Part shown: piece after piece, positions 1-6,704 of the stretch
How the letters are laid out: each line of letters begins with the position of its first letter
Numbering within the stretch: position 1 is the first letter of the stretch
NCBI GenBank assembly: GCA_009885445.1
Contig: VFKQ01000202.1
Location: 1-19,774 of the forward strand
DNA: 19,774 nucleotides
From: Anaerolineaceae bacterium
Lineage (GTDB): Bacteria; Chloroflexota; Anaerolineae; Anaerolineales; Villigracilaceae
Direction of reading: 5' to 3'
Program-made: the position numbers and the translations under genes
Notes under the pieces: generated by a model
What the model was told of the DNA's origin: nothing
The model's input: the letters and a program-made list of their open reading frames with translations, nothing else
Database searches by the model: none

Positions 1-151
1 CCGCGAAGATGCGAAGCCGCGAAGGATATTCGAGAGCGCGAAGGCTTGCCTTTTATCCCTTTCATCCGTGGTTAGATTTCCCGATTCTCAAAACCGCAAT
101 CGGTTATCGACGGCAAAGCCGTGTCGAGATATTGTGACTGTGCATGCTATA
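1..151. repeat. MITE-like intergenic repeat, copy 1 (left end cut by window edge)
   Basis: Bases 1-99 are identical, base for base, to 12142-12240. The block is rich in GCGAAG words at roughly 9-base spacing. After base 99 this copy carries about 31 extra bases that include a small hairpin (107-127, arms TCGAC-GGC/GCC-GTCGA with a two-base bulge). The end TGACTGTGCATGCTATA (135-151) is a diverged form of the right end of the second copy (12245-12261). The left end of this copy lies outside the window. It contains no credible coding sequence. It looks like a non-autonomous, dispersed intergenic element; how it moves is unknown. Confidence 0.75.
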
Positions 152-152
152 A

Positions 153-193
153 CATTGAAAAAAAACACCCCGCAGAAAAATCTGCGGGGTGTT
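153..193 (-). terminator. intrinsic terminator of the etfBA transcript
   Basis: A perfect 13-bp stem (164-176 with 181-193, core CACCCCGCAG/CTGCGGGGTG) has a 4-base A loop. Read on the minus strand the stem is followed by a run of about eight T residues. It lies about 50 bases past the etfA stop codon. There is no T-tract on the plus side, so it serves the minus strand only. Confidence 0.9.
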
Positions 194-245
194 ACGTCAT
201 GTTGGTAATCCAGGCGGTAAACATTGGCCGCCTGTAGGTAGGCTC

Positions 246-1259
246 TTACTTTCCTAATTTTTTCTTAAACGCCGCATTCAACGCGGGGACTATCACGAAC
301 AAATCGCCCACTACGCCAAAGCGGGCCACCTTAAAGATGGGCGCGTCCGCGTCCTTGTTGACCGCCACGACCATCTTCGCCGAGCGGATTCCCGCCAGAT
401 GCTGAATCGCGCCCGAGATTCCGCAGGCGATGTATAAATCGGGGGCCACGACTTTGCCAGTTTGCCCAACTTGATTCGAGTAAGGAATATATCCCGCGTC
501 CACCGCCGCGCGACTCGCGCCCACCGCCCCGCCCAAAGTGGATGCCAGCTCCCCGACCAGTTTGAATCCCTGTTGCGCGCGCCAAACTTCGGTTTGCTTT
601 TCATCGAGTCCCGCCGGCGCTTGCAGGGACGGGTTGTTCGACACGCCACGTCCGCCAGAGACGATGATGCCGGCGTCATTCAGACTCACGCCAACTTCAG
701 CCACGTTGTAACCCTCAACTGTTGAGAGTGCGTCCGCTTTCGCAGGGACTTTTGTAATCGTCCCCGCCTTGCCCGCTTCTCGCTCGGGTTTCGGGAAGGC
801 GCGTCCGCGAATGGTGACGAGTTGCAGTGCGCTCGTGCCGGATGTTTTTTCAAACAACTTGCCTTCATAGATTGGACGCGTGACGGTGAGTTTATCGCCG
901 ACAATTTCAATGGCTGTGGCATCCGTGATGACGGCGCAATTCAAGTCTACTGCGCACATGGCGGCCAGCTCACGGGTGCGAGTGGTTGTCGGAAACAGAA
1001 TCAACTGCGGGCTAAGTGAAGAGGCGAGCGCCGATAGAGTGGAAGCAAATACTTCGGTGCGAAAATCCATGAGGGCAGAATCGTCCGCAACGAGCACTTC
1101 ATCCGCGCCATATTCCAGCGCGGCTTTAGCGATCTCGTCCACGCCCGCGCCGAACACAACAGCGCTTGCCGCGCCAAAACTTTTTGCCAGGCCGAGCGCC
1201 TCCCACGAAGCGGGTTGCACTTCGCCTTTAAAGTGATCAATATAAACAAAAGTTTTCAT
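246..1259 (-). CDS. etfA: electron transfer flavoprotein, alpha subunit
   Basis: The product is the FAD-binding subunit of the EtfAB heterodimer, which takes electrons from acyl-CoA dehydrogenases and passes them on toward the respiratory chain. The 337-residue protein has the usual family length. The N-terminal half is the ETF alpha/beta fold. The C-terminal FAD domain shows its hallmark strings: SGGRG (201-205), GASRAAVD (247-254), QVGQTGKVVAPDLYIACGIS (263-282) followed by GAIQH, and NKDADAPIF (301-309). The ATG overlaps the etfB stop by four bases (ATGA type), which indicates translational coupling, and a strong terminator follows. The sequence resembles ordinary catabolic EtfA. Nothing seen points to a bifurcating Etf, but that distinction was not tested. 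Confidence 0.97.
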   Translation of the reverse strand: MKTFVYIDHFKGEVQPASWEALGLAKSFGAASAVVFGAGVDEIAKAALEYGADEVLVADDSALMDFRTEVFASTLSALASSLSPQLILFPTTTRTRELAAMCAVDLNCAVITDATAIEIVGDKLTVTRPIYEGKLFEKTSGTSALQLVTIRGRAFPKPEREAGKAGTITKVPAKADALSTVEGYNVAEVGVSLNDAGIIVSGGRGVSNNPSLQAPAGLDEKQTEVWRAQQGFKLVGELASTLGGAVGASRAAVDAGYIPYSNQVGQTGKVVAPDLYIACGISGAIQHLAGIRSAKMVVAVNKDADAPIFKVARFGVVGDLFVIVPALNAAFKKKLGK

Positions 1260-2026
1260 AGCACTTTCTCCGCCAAAATTTTGTCGGCCAGTTTGTCGGC
1301 GATTTCTTCGGGGCTGTCGCCGCTGATGATTTCAACGGCCATGTCGCGCACGGCGGGACTCATGATGTCACTGCGCGTCAGCATTGTTGCGGGCGCGGTG
1401 ATGCCCAAGTCGCTTAATGACCACACCGGAATTTCAGCCTTCGACGCTTTGCGGATGCCCATGAACGAGGGATAGCGCGGCTCGCCGATGCTTTGCACCA
1501 CGCTGACGACGGCGGGCAATTTTGCTTTTATGGATTGCCGCCCCTCCTCGATGACTCGCTCCACGCTCACGCTTCCGGCCTCCACTTTGATTTGGCCGGC
1601 CAACCCGAGCATCGGCCAGCCGAGGACGCGCGCCGTTTGCGCGGCGGTGAGACCTGCGCCATTATCCAGAGTCTGGCGGCCAAAGACGACCATCTCTGCG
1701 CCGATCTTTTGAATCGCCGCCGCTAGGACTCGCGCCGCGCCGGCAGTATCGAGACCTTCGGTCAACGCCGCGTCGCTGACGAGGACGGCGTTATCCGCGC
1801 CCATAGCCAGCGCGTGCTTCAGCGCATCCTTGGCGGACGCAGGCCCGATGCACAGCGCGGTGACCGTGCCGTTCGTGGCTTCCTTTTGTTGAAGCGCCCC
1901 TTCGACGGCGTACTCGTCGAAGGGATTGATGACCAGCGGCGAGTCGCCCCAGGTCACTTGCCCGTTCTCGGCTTTCACTTTCGCCTCCGAGTCCGGGACT
2001 TGTTTGATACATGCGATGATTTTCAA
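1256..2026 (-). CDS. etfB: electron transfer flavoprotein, beta subunit
   Basis: The product is the smaller EtfAB subunit, which in this family binds AMP structurally and docks on dehydrogenases. The 256 residues begin MKIIACIKQVPD, with NPFDEYAVEGAL near residues 34-45 and a C-terminal EPRYPSFMGIRKA string typical of EtfB. The start codon is TTG at 2026-2024, chosen because AAGGAG sits six bases upstream and the conserved KIIACIKQVPD begins immediately after it. The gene precedes and overlaps etfA. Upstream on the same strand, after 51 bases, comes the NYN nuclease gene. A 13-base palindrome lies in that gap (2044-2056). Confidence 0.97.
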   Translation of the reverse strand: MKIIACIKQVPDSEAKVKAENGQVTWGDSPLVINPFDEYAVEGALQQKEATNGTVTALCIGPASAKDALKHALAMGADNAVLVSDAALTEGLDTAGAARVLAAAIQKIGAEMVVFGRQTLDNGAGLTAAQTARVLGWPMLGLAGQIKVEAGSVSVERVIEEGRQSIKAKLPAVVSVVQSIGEPRYPSFMGIRKASKAEIPVWSLSDLGITAPATMLTRSDIMSPAVRDMAVEIISGDSPEEIADKLADKILAEKVL

Positions 2027-2077
2027 AGTTTACTCCTTGATCGGAATTTGAAATTCTGAAAAGATAACGGCGAAGGA

Positions 2078-2746
2078 TCATCTATCTCCAATATCGGGCA
2101 TGGCAGGTTCTTCTTCAAATTCTTTTTCTTTTCCTTTCTCTGGCTGCCTAAACATTCCTCTGAAAATCCCTTGATATTTTCTGTCCTTCTCAAGTTCATT
2201 TACATTTAACCCGTAGTTGCAGGCATTTAATAAGCGCTCATTGACGAAACTCGTTTTGACATTACCTTCATATTCAAAGTAAACAACCACGACTCGAATT
2301 CCATGCTTCATTAATGCTCGGGCAAGAGGGACTAAATCACCGTCACCGGTAACTAAAACTGCGACATCTATTTTTCCTTCCATGCCGACTTGCAGAGAAT
2401 CGATTGCGAGGGCAACATCAACCCCCTTTTCTTTACCGGATTGCGACATCGGAACATATTTAGATTCTACGCCCGCATGCATTAAATCAGTATCCCGATT
2501 ACGCTGGCTGTGTAATTGTTTTTCGTTCGATTGACTCGAGGAAAATAACCCTTGATACCAGCCGGCGTAAACTACCCGATAGTTGGCGTATCCTTGTTCT
2601 TTTTCCCTTACGAAATTCTCAATGAGTGTTTGAAATGGCTGAAAAGTTAACCATCCCAATTTCTTTTCGGCATAAAAATAGTATTGAGCGTACGTGAAAT
2701 AAGAACCATCATAAAAAACACCGATTCTGCAAATTGATTTATCCAT
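2078..2746 (-). CDS. NYN-domain (PIN-like) ribonuclease, LabA-type
   Basis: This 222-residue protein belongs to the NYN superfamily of metal-dependent PIN-like nucleases. Visible hallmarks are FYDGSYF (11-17, D13), GVDVALAID (108-116, D110 and D115) and VTGDGDLVPLARAL (132-145, D135 and D137), the acidic positions expected at the active site, followed by the beta-strand RVVVVYF. Residues 190-222 form a charged, probably disordered tail. An in-frame start exists at 2794, but the ATG at 2746 has AGGAG seven bases upstream and clears the RNase H gene by 22 bases, so I use it. The gene is AT-rich relative to its surroundings. Being downstream of RNase HI in the same direction, it is probably co-transcribed. 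NYN proteins are associated with RNA processing or decay, and some with defence; the target here is unknown. Confidence 0.85.
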   Translation of the reverse strand: MDKSICRIGVFYDGSYFTYAQYYFYAEKKLGWLTFQPFQTLIENFVREKEQGYANYRVVYAGWYQGLFSSSQSNEKQLHSQRNRDTDLMHAGVESKYVPMSQSGKEKGVDVALAIDSLQVGMEGKIDVAVLVTGDGDLVPLARALMKHGIRVVVVYFEYEGNVKTSFVNERLLNACNYGLNVNELEKDRKYQGIFRGMFRQPEKGKEKEFEEEPAMPDIGDR

Positions 2747-2768
2747 TCCGATTCTCCTGAGTTTGTAT

Positions 2769-3527
2769 TTAAAACAGGGTAGATTGTAAATCATCCTTGT
2801 TGAAACCTGTATCTAAAGGCAAGTTTTCTCTTTGAGCGGCTTCCCTAGCAAGGAAGTCGCAGCGTTGATTGCTCTTATCGATATTATGTCCTCTAATCCA
2901 TCTAAATTCAACATCATGTTGTTCTATCAACTCAAGTAAGGTTCTCCATAAATCCGCGTTTGGGACTTTTCTATTCTTGCTTTTTACCCATTTGCTGTTA
3001 CGCCATTTATATATCCATTTGTTGTTTATTGAGTCGACAAGATATCTAGAGTCGCTGAAAACTATCACTGACGATTTTTGTTTCAATGCTCTTAATCCTT
3101 CAATACAAGCCATTATTTCCATTCGATTGTTTGTTGTTTCTTGAAATCCCCCGCTAATTTCTTTCTCTCTATTTTGATAGCGTAGAATGGTTGCAAAACC
3201 TCCTGCACCCGGGCTTCCCAATAAACATCCATCAGTGTGCATTATTATTTTTCCGTCTTTCAGCAATTCAATATCTGTATCATCTACTTTCATCGGAGTA
3301 GTGTAATCAACTAATTCAAGCAAGTTGGGCGCGTGTTTTCTAACAATATCTTCGCTAACCCCTCTAAGCCAAATCAGAGCGTCCTCTTTATTGTAGAAGC
3401 CTTTATAAATTGCTTCATCAAAATTTTCTACCTGCTCGGATGCGCCATCCCTGCCAAACCAAGTGGTATAAAGCCCTGGCTTGCGTCCGCGAACAACAAT
3501 GTAGTATTGCTTTTTTGTTTTCGTCAT
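2769..3527 (-). CDS. rnhA: ribonuclease HI with N-terminal hybrid-binding domain
   Basis: The enzyme cleaves the RNA strand of RNA:DNA hybrids. Residues 7-54 match the RNase H1 N-terminal (viroplasmin-type) hybrid-binding domain: YYIVVRGRKPGLYTTWFG, then VENFDEAIYKGFYNKEDALIWL. A linker runs to about 90. The catalytic domain then carries the complete active site: D99 in HTDG, E137 in NNRMEIMA, D159 in FSDSRYL, H214 in IRGHN and D224 in QRCDFLA. This two-domain, 252-residue form is longer than the roughly 155-residue bacterial housekeeping RNase HI. The ATG is preceded by a GGTGA ribosome binding site. The gene is AT-rich, unlike the etf and acd genes, which suggests acquisition. It lies 22 bases upstream of the NYN nuclease. 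Confidence 0.95.
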   Translation of the reverse strand: MTKTKKQYYIVVRGRKPGLYTTWFGRDGASEQVENFDEAIYKGFYNKEDALIWLRGVSEDIVRKHAPNLLELVDYTTPMKVDDTDIELLKDGKIIMHTDGCLLGSPGAGGFATILRYQNREKEISGGFQETTNNRMEIMACIEGLRALKQKSSVIVFSDSRYLVDSINNKWIYKWRNSKWVKSKNRKVPNADLWRTLLELIEQHDVEFRWIRGHNIDKSNQRCDFLAREAAQRENLPLDTGFNKDDLQSTLF

Positions 3528-3652
3528 TATTTCACCGCGATCATCTTATTCTTGCTCCCAAATATAAATGTCGCAACCTCGAAAATAACCGCACCGAGAA
3601 TTGCGAGAGTTTCGAGATCCGTAAGGACAGATGCTGGGGGGGGGCAAGTCCG
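3528..3652. other. intergenic gap with a nine-base G/C homopolymer
   Basis: This gap separates the DUF5615 stop from the RNase HI start. It contains an uninterrupted run of nine G (3636-3644, read as C9 on the coding strand) just past the toxin stop codon. The AT-rich stretch nearest the RNase H gene could hold its promoter, but I see no convincing -35/-10 pair. No gene is supported here. Confidence 0.6.
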
Positions 3653-3976
3653 CTACAAGTATTCAATGTGGTTTTCCATTTCGTCCTCGGTCATGGTCTC
3701 AGAAATCAAAACCAATCCATCAATGATTTGACGCATGGCTGTTCTTTGATGGGCATATACAATTCCGTGGTGCTTCATCCGCGAGTTCAGGCGAAGGAAA
3801 TCTTCATCCTGCGTAAAAACCACCCTGTCCTCTGAAGCGGCGAATTGCAAATGTTCTTCGTCGTCAACATTCAAATTGCCTGCTTGCTGAGCAGTCAATA
3901 TATCAATGTCGCGCTGGCGCAGGGCTTTCACGATTCCCGGGTGGATATGTTCATCCGCGTAGAATTTAATTGCCAT
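3653..3976 (-). CDS. DUF5615 PIN-like toxin-type nuclease
   Basis: The 107-residue protein matches the DUF5615 family of PIN-like (Mut7-C-related) proteins: FYADEHIHPGIVKALR at the N-terminus (D8, E9), GNLNVDDEEHLQFA (D38-E41) and VFTQDEDFLRL (D57, D59). These acidic clusters are where the PIN fold binds metal. It starts inside the last codons of the DUF433 gene (11-base overlap), the normal order for this two-gene module with the DNA-binding antitoxin first. Inference: toxin of a type II toxin-antitoxin-like pair that probably cleaves RNA. Activity has been shown for few members of the family, so the toxin role is provisional. Confidence 0.87.
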   Translation of the reverse strand: MAIKFYADEHIHPGIVKALRQRDIDILTAQQAGNLNVDDEEHLQFAASEDRVVFTQDEDFLRLNSRMKHHGIVYAHQRTAMRQIIDGLVLISETMTEDEMENHIEYL

Positions 3977-4271
3977 CGAGTTTCTTCTTCAGCTTCGATG
4001 GCGTCTCCTTCATCATCTCTTCCACAAATTTTTCACCCTCTGCCATGGACCGGTCAACTTCTTCCTTATGATCGTAGTAATAAGCGAGAGCGGCATGAAC
4101 ATCCGAAAGACTCAATCGGTAATCTTCGGCAATTTGTTCAACCGTGTAACCCATTTCTTCGTGCCAGGTAACCACATTCTGTACAGAGATGCGATGTCCG
4201 GCAATGCGCGGTTTACCGCCCATTACGCCGGGAGTAATTTCGATATGTTCATCTAGAGTTTTAAGCACCAT
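3966..4271 (-). CDS. DUF433 antitoxin-like DNA-binding protein
   Basis: This 101-residue protein is a typical DUF433 member: EITPGVMGGKPRIAGHRISV (11-30), then the helix-turn-helix region MGYTVEQIAEDYRLSLSDVH and ALAYYYDHKEEVD. The C-terminus is rich in Lys and Glu and probably contacts the partner. An AAGGA ribosome binding site lies six bases before the ATG. It overlaps the DUF5615 gene by 11 bases, so the two are translated together. By analogy with other toxin-antitoxin operons it should repress its own promoter; no operator was identified. It lies 20 bases downstream of a small membrane-protein gene that may share the transcript. Confidence 0.88.
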   Translation of the reverse strand: MVLKTLDEHIEITPGVMGGKPRIAGHRISVQNVVTWHEEMGYTVEQIAEDYRLSLSDVHAALAYYYDHKEEVDRSMAEGEKFVEEMMKETPSKLKKKLDGN

Positions 4272-4291
4272 TGGAATTCCTTTCCGATCAC

Positions 4292-4576
4292 TTACCTAAT
4301 TATAAACGTCATCACCATAAACAACAGATACATCAGCCCGCCTGCGAAGGCAAAGAAGCTTGACCCACCGTTTAATTCAGGGCCAAAACCTCTCAAGAAA
4401 AAACTAACCGCCAGCAGAAGCCATGTCAACGCGTGGCCCCAGCGAATGATGAAGTAGCGCAGGCCAGTTGTCGCGGTCACAGCTTTGCCGGGCCAGATGT
4501 AAGCGAAGATAGCGGCGATGACGAGGGCAATCGCTGTCCATGCGAAGTAGGGAATGTTGAGGAAGTCGTTTTTCAT
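4292..4576 (-). CDS. small membrane protein of unknown function (three TM segments)
   Basis: I do not recognise a family. The 94 residues contain three hydrophobic segments, about 10-29 (AWTAIALVIAAIFAYIW), 47-62 (HALTWLLLAVSFFLRG) and 72-92 (SSFFAFAGGLMYLLFMVMTF), joined by short loops. The codon pattern looks coding. There is no evident Shine-Dalgarno sequence before the ATG, and a CACAAAG-type palindrome lies directly upstream. It is 20 bases upstream of the DUF433/DUF5615 pair on the same strand, so it may be a leading gene of that operon or a leftover of the flanking DNA. Confidence 0.7.
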   Translation of the reverse strand: MKNDFLNIPYFAWTAIALVIAAIFAYIWPGKAVTATTGLRYFIIRWGHALTWLLLAVSFFLRGFGPELNGGSSFFAFAGGLMYLLFMVMTFIIR

Positions 4577-4580
4577 TTTT

Positions 4581-4660
4581 TAAACACAAAGTACACAAAG
4601 GTCACTAAGGGGGGTTTAGAGCGCAAAATGTTTCCTTTGTGTACTTTGTGCCCTTCGTGT
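4581..4660. repeat. intergenic palindrome of the CACAAAG/CTTTGTG type
   Basis: Perfect 17-base inverted arms CACAAAGTACACAAAGG (4585-4601) and its complement (4634-4650) enclose 32 bases. A looser extension, CCCTTCGTGTTT, follows to 4662. It lies between the acyl-CoA dehydrogenase stop and the small membrane-protein start. It has the same 9-base word rhythm as the GCGAAG palindromes elsewhere in the window. There is no U-tract, so it is not a typical terminator. Confidence 0.75.
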
Positions 4661-4667
4661 TTAGCTT

Positions 4668-5876
4668 TTATCCGTGCCAGTAAGCCTCATCATAAGCGGG
4701 CGCTTCACAGCGTAACGGTTTGTCCTCGCGCAGACCCAGAGCGTAGCCCGCTTGAATCAGCACCTGCACCTCGCTGGAGCCTTCGTAGATCATCGCTCCC
4801 TTTGAGTTACGCAGGTAGCGCTCCACGTCGAATTCGTCGCTGTAGCCGTACGCGCCGTGGACTTGAATCGCTTCGGTGGCCGCGCTGAAGGATGCCTCGG
4901 TGGCAAATTTTTTCGCAAACGAAGTCTCACGCGTGCAACGCTGACCTTGATTCTTCATCCAGCCAGCTTGCAAATACAGCAGGCGCGCAATTTCGTAATC
5001 CTGCGACATCCTGGCAATCTTTTCTTGAATCAGTTGATGCTCGGCAATCGGCTTGCCAAAGGTCTTGCGCGTGTTGGCGTATTTCACACTCGCTTCGAGA
5101 CTCGCGCGGATGATTCCCGTCGCGCCGGAGGCCACGGTGTAACGTCCGTGGTCGAAACCGGACATGGTGATCTTGAATCCTTCACCCTCCTCGCCGATGC
5201 GATTCGCAACTGGGACCTTAACGTCGGTAAACGAAATCCAACCCGTTGCACCAGCGCGTACGCCGAGTTTGCCGTGCAGGTCACCGCGCTTGACGCCGTC
5301 AGCGTGCAAGTCCACGATGAAAGTGGACAAGCCCTCAGACGCTTTTCGGGAGGATGCGCCCGTTTTAACAGTGACCAGCCCGAGGTCCGCTTTGGAGGCG
5401 AGCGAGATCCACATCTTCTCGCCGTTGAGAATGTAAAAGTCGCCGTCGCGTTTGGCGTTAGTAGACATCGCGGCCACGTCGGAGCCCATGCCGGGTTCGG
5501 TGAAAGCGCCGCATCCGATTTTCTCTCCGCTGGCGAGCGGGACTAAAAATTTCTGCTTCTGCTCCTCGGTGCCCCATTGAAAAAGAGTCATCGCGCACAA
5601 GCCGGTGTGCACAGACATGACGACGCGCAGAGACGTGTCCACGGCTTCGAGTTCTTCGCAGGCGAGACCCCACGAAATGTAGTCCATGCCCTGCCCGCCA
5701 TAACGGACGGGAAATGGCAGGCCGAGGATGCCGACTTCCCCCATGCGTTTGAGCGCGAAGGGAATCGGTTCCTGCTTGCGGTCGTACTCCTTGATGACCG
5801 GCGCGATTTCTTTTTGGGAAAAATCGCGCACCAGTTTGCGCGCCATTTCGTGTTCGGGGGAAAGTTGAAAGTCCAT
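4668..5876 (-). CDS. acyl-CoA dehydrogenase
   Basis: This FAD enzyme introduces the alpha,beta double bond into an acyl-CoA and passes electrons to EtfAB. Its 402 residues have the normal family length: an N-terminal helical domain, the FAD/acyl-CoA string CGAFTEPGMGSDVAAMST (122-139), the NGEKMWIS strand (151-158), and a C-terminal helical domain with YANTRKTFGKPIAEHQLIQ (266-284). The probable catalytic base is Glu365 in the IYEGSSE motif. AGAGG sits about eight bases before the ATG. Chain-length or branched-chain specificity cannot be assigned by eye; the short IYEGSSEVQVLIQAGYALG tail resembles general short/medium-chain enzymes. etfBA lies 2.6 kb downstream on the same strand, beyond an accessory block. 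Confidence 0.95.
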   Translation of the reverse strand: MDFQLSPEHEMARKLVRDFSQKEIAPVIKEYDRKQEPIPFALKRMGEVGILGLPFPVRYGGQGMDYISWGLACEELEAVDTSLRVVMSVHTGLCAMTLFQWGTEEQKQKFLVPLASGEKIGCGAFTEPGMGSDVAAMSTNAKRDGDFYILNGEKMWISLASKADLGLVTVKTGASSRKASEGLSTFIVDLHADGVKRGDLHGKLGVRAGATGWISFTDVKVPVANRIGEEGEGFKITMSGFDHGRYTVASGATGIIRASLEASVKYANTRKTFGKPIAEHQLIQEKIARMSQDYEIARLLYLQAGWMKNQGQRCTRETSFAKKFATEASFSAATEAIQVHGAYGYSDEFDVERYLRNSKGAMIYEGSSEVQVLIQAGYALGLREDKPLRCEAPAYDEAYWHG

Positions 5877-5934
5877 TTTTTGGGTCCTCTGTGAAAAATT
5901 TTGCTCATTATACTCGTGACTGAGCGCTAAGACC

Positions 5935-6037
5935 TTTTCAACGCGAAGAGCGCGAAGAAATTCTAAAGGTTATCTTACGCTTACGAAAAATCTTTATGTG
6001 AGCCTTTGCGTTTCCCCTTTGTGTACTTCGTGTTAAA
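5935..6037. repeat. degenerate GCGAAG-family intergenic palindrome
   Basis: The left half, AACGCGAAGAGCGCGAAG, and the right half, CTTTGCGTTTCCCCTTTGTG then TACTTCGTGTT, are loosely complementary around a variable centre. This has the same design as the copies near 6760, 9460 and 12142. It is upstream of the acyl-CoA dehydrogenase gene and has no coding content. Confidence 0.6.
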
Positions 6038-6074
6038 AAGAAAAGCCCGAGGCGCTTTTGAATTCGCATCGGGC
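6034..6074 (-). terminator. intrinsic terminator of the microprotein gene
   Basis: A stem GCCCGA/TCGGGC (6045-6050 with 6069-6074), extended by GCG/CGC after one mismatch, is followed on the minus strand by a T-rich tail (complement of 6031-6044). It sits 23 bases past the stop codon of the 40-residue open frame. Confidence 0.7.
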
Positions 6075-6096
6075 TATCTTTTACGGGTGTCGTTGT

Positions 6097-6219
6097 TCAT
6101 GATTTCCTTTCAACACCCATCCTGCTCAACTCATCCGAATTGAGATTCGCGACGAGCAGGTCCGCGCCAGCAAGGGCGAGGAACAGGATTGTCAGTAAAC
6201 CTGCAATCAAGCCGAACAT
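6097..6219 (-). CDS. 40-residue single-TM microprotein
   Basis: The frame starts at the ATG at 6219, which has an excellent AAAGGAG ribosome binding site seven bases upstream. The in-frame codons further upstream have none. The product begins MFGLIAGLLTILFLALAGAD, a hydrophobic segment of about 20 residues, then a polar tail LLVANLNSDELSRMGVERKS. The topology suggests a membrane-anchored small protein. A terminator follows directly. The stop overlaps an ATG (ATGA) that opens a nine-codon frame MNNDTRKR with its own AAAGGA site; this may be chance. I recognise no family. The combination of a strong ribosome site, a membrane segment and a terminator is the case for a real gene. Confidence 0.6.
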   Translation of the reverse strand: MFGLIAGLLTILFLALAGADLLVANLNSDELSRMGVERKS

Positions 6220-6568
6220 GAGATTACTCCTTTCTCTACAATCAATACAACAGTTTAGGAGCGAAAAAGGTACATCACCCAACAGAACTATCGGTTGTGT
6301 TCCTTTCGCCGTCAATGCGAGTTTGACGAACTGCGCGCTGGCTTTGTTCCAACAAAATCAAACGATAATTTCGCAGGTTGTTCGTGGCTTCTCAGGTATG
6401 GCGCGGCTCACTTTGCAAAAACCAGCCGACGAAGGCGGTGTACTGAGCCTGTCGAAATATCGGCTTCGCAAATGTTGCGGCGACTTTAGTCGCCCACTGA
6501 GTAATTACGATTGTTCTAAAAAATTCGCGCGGATTAGCGGAATTCGCGGCCAAATGTTTGCATTCAGG
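6220..6568. other. intergenic region without supported genes
   Basis: The side next to 6219 should hold the microprotein promoter, but no clear -35/-10 pair stands out. The sequence CTGAGCCTGTCGAA (about 6443-6456) resembles a short intergenic motif seen in many bacterial genomes (recollection, not checked). Open frames across this stretch lack ribosome sites and recognisable protein features. Confidence 0.5.
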
Positions 6569-6596
6569 TTGACATTACAAACGTTTGAGATAAAAT
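6569..6596 (+). promoter_or_regulatory. sigma70-type promoter of tRNA-Leu
   Basis: TTGACA (6569-6574, full consensus), a 16-base spacer and TAAAAT (6591-6596, five of six) lie upstream of the tRNA, which begins at 6612. The expected transcription start near 6603 leaves only a short 5' leader for processing. Confidence 0.85.
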
Positions 6597-6611
6597 AGGC
6601 GGGCATGGCAA

Positions 6612-6695
6612 GCCGAAGTGGCGGAATTGGCAGACGCGCTAGGTTCAGGGCTTAGTGAGCGCAAGCTCGTGAGGGTTCAAGTCCCTCCTTCGGCA
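6612..6695 (+). tRNA. tRNA-Leu (anticodon CAG)
   Basis: The 7-bp acceptor stem GCCGAAG/CTTCGGC ends in discriminator A (6695). The D-arm carries GCGGAATTGGCAGACGC. The anticodon arm is CTAGG-TTCAGGG-CTTAG with anticodon CAG at 6646-6648. The long variable arm (TGAGCGCAAGCTCG) is that of a class II tRNA, and the T-arm is GAGGG-TTCAAGT-CCCTC. It decodes CUG. The 3' CCA is not encoded and must be added after transcription. Confidence 0.97.
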
Positions 6696-6704
6696 CTCAA
6701 ACGG

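Noticed and set aside
2747..2794. Upstream start for the NYN gene at 2794
   Set aside because: It would overlap the RNase HI stop and lacks a ribosome site, whereas the ATG at 2746 has AGGAG at good spacing.
4857..5546. Long plus-strand open frame (229 codons) opposite the acyl-CoA dehydrogenase gene
   Set aside because: It is an antisense shadow of a well-supported gene, lacks a ribosome site and has a composition unlike a folded protein.
6140..6598. Plus-strand open frame of 152 codons running into the tRNA promoter
   Set aside because: It covers the microprotein gene and promoter region, has no ribosome site and low protein-like character.
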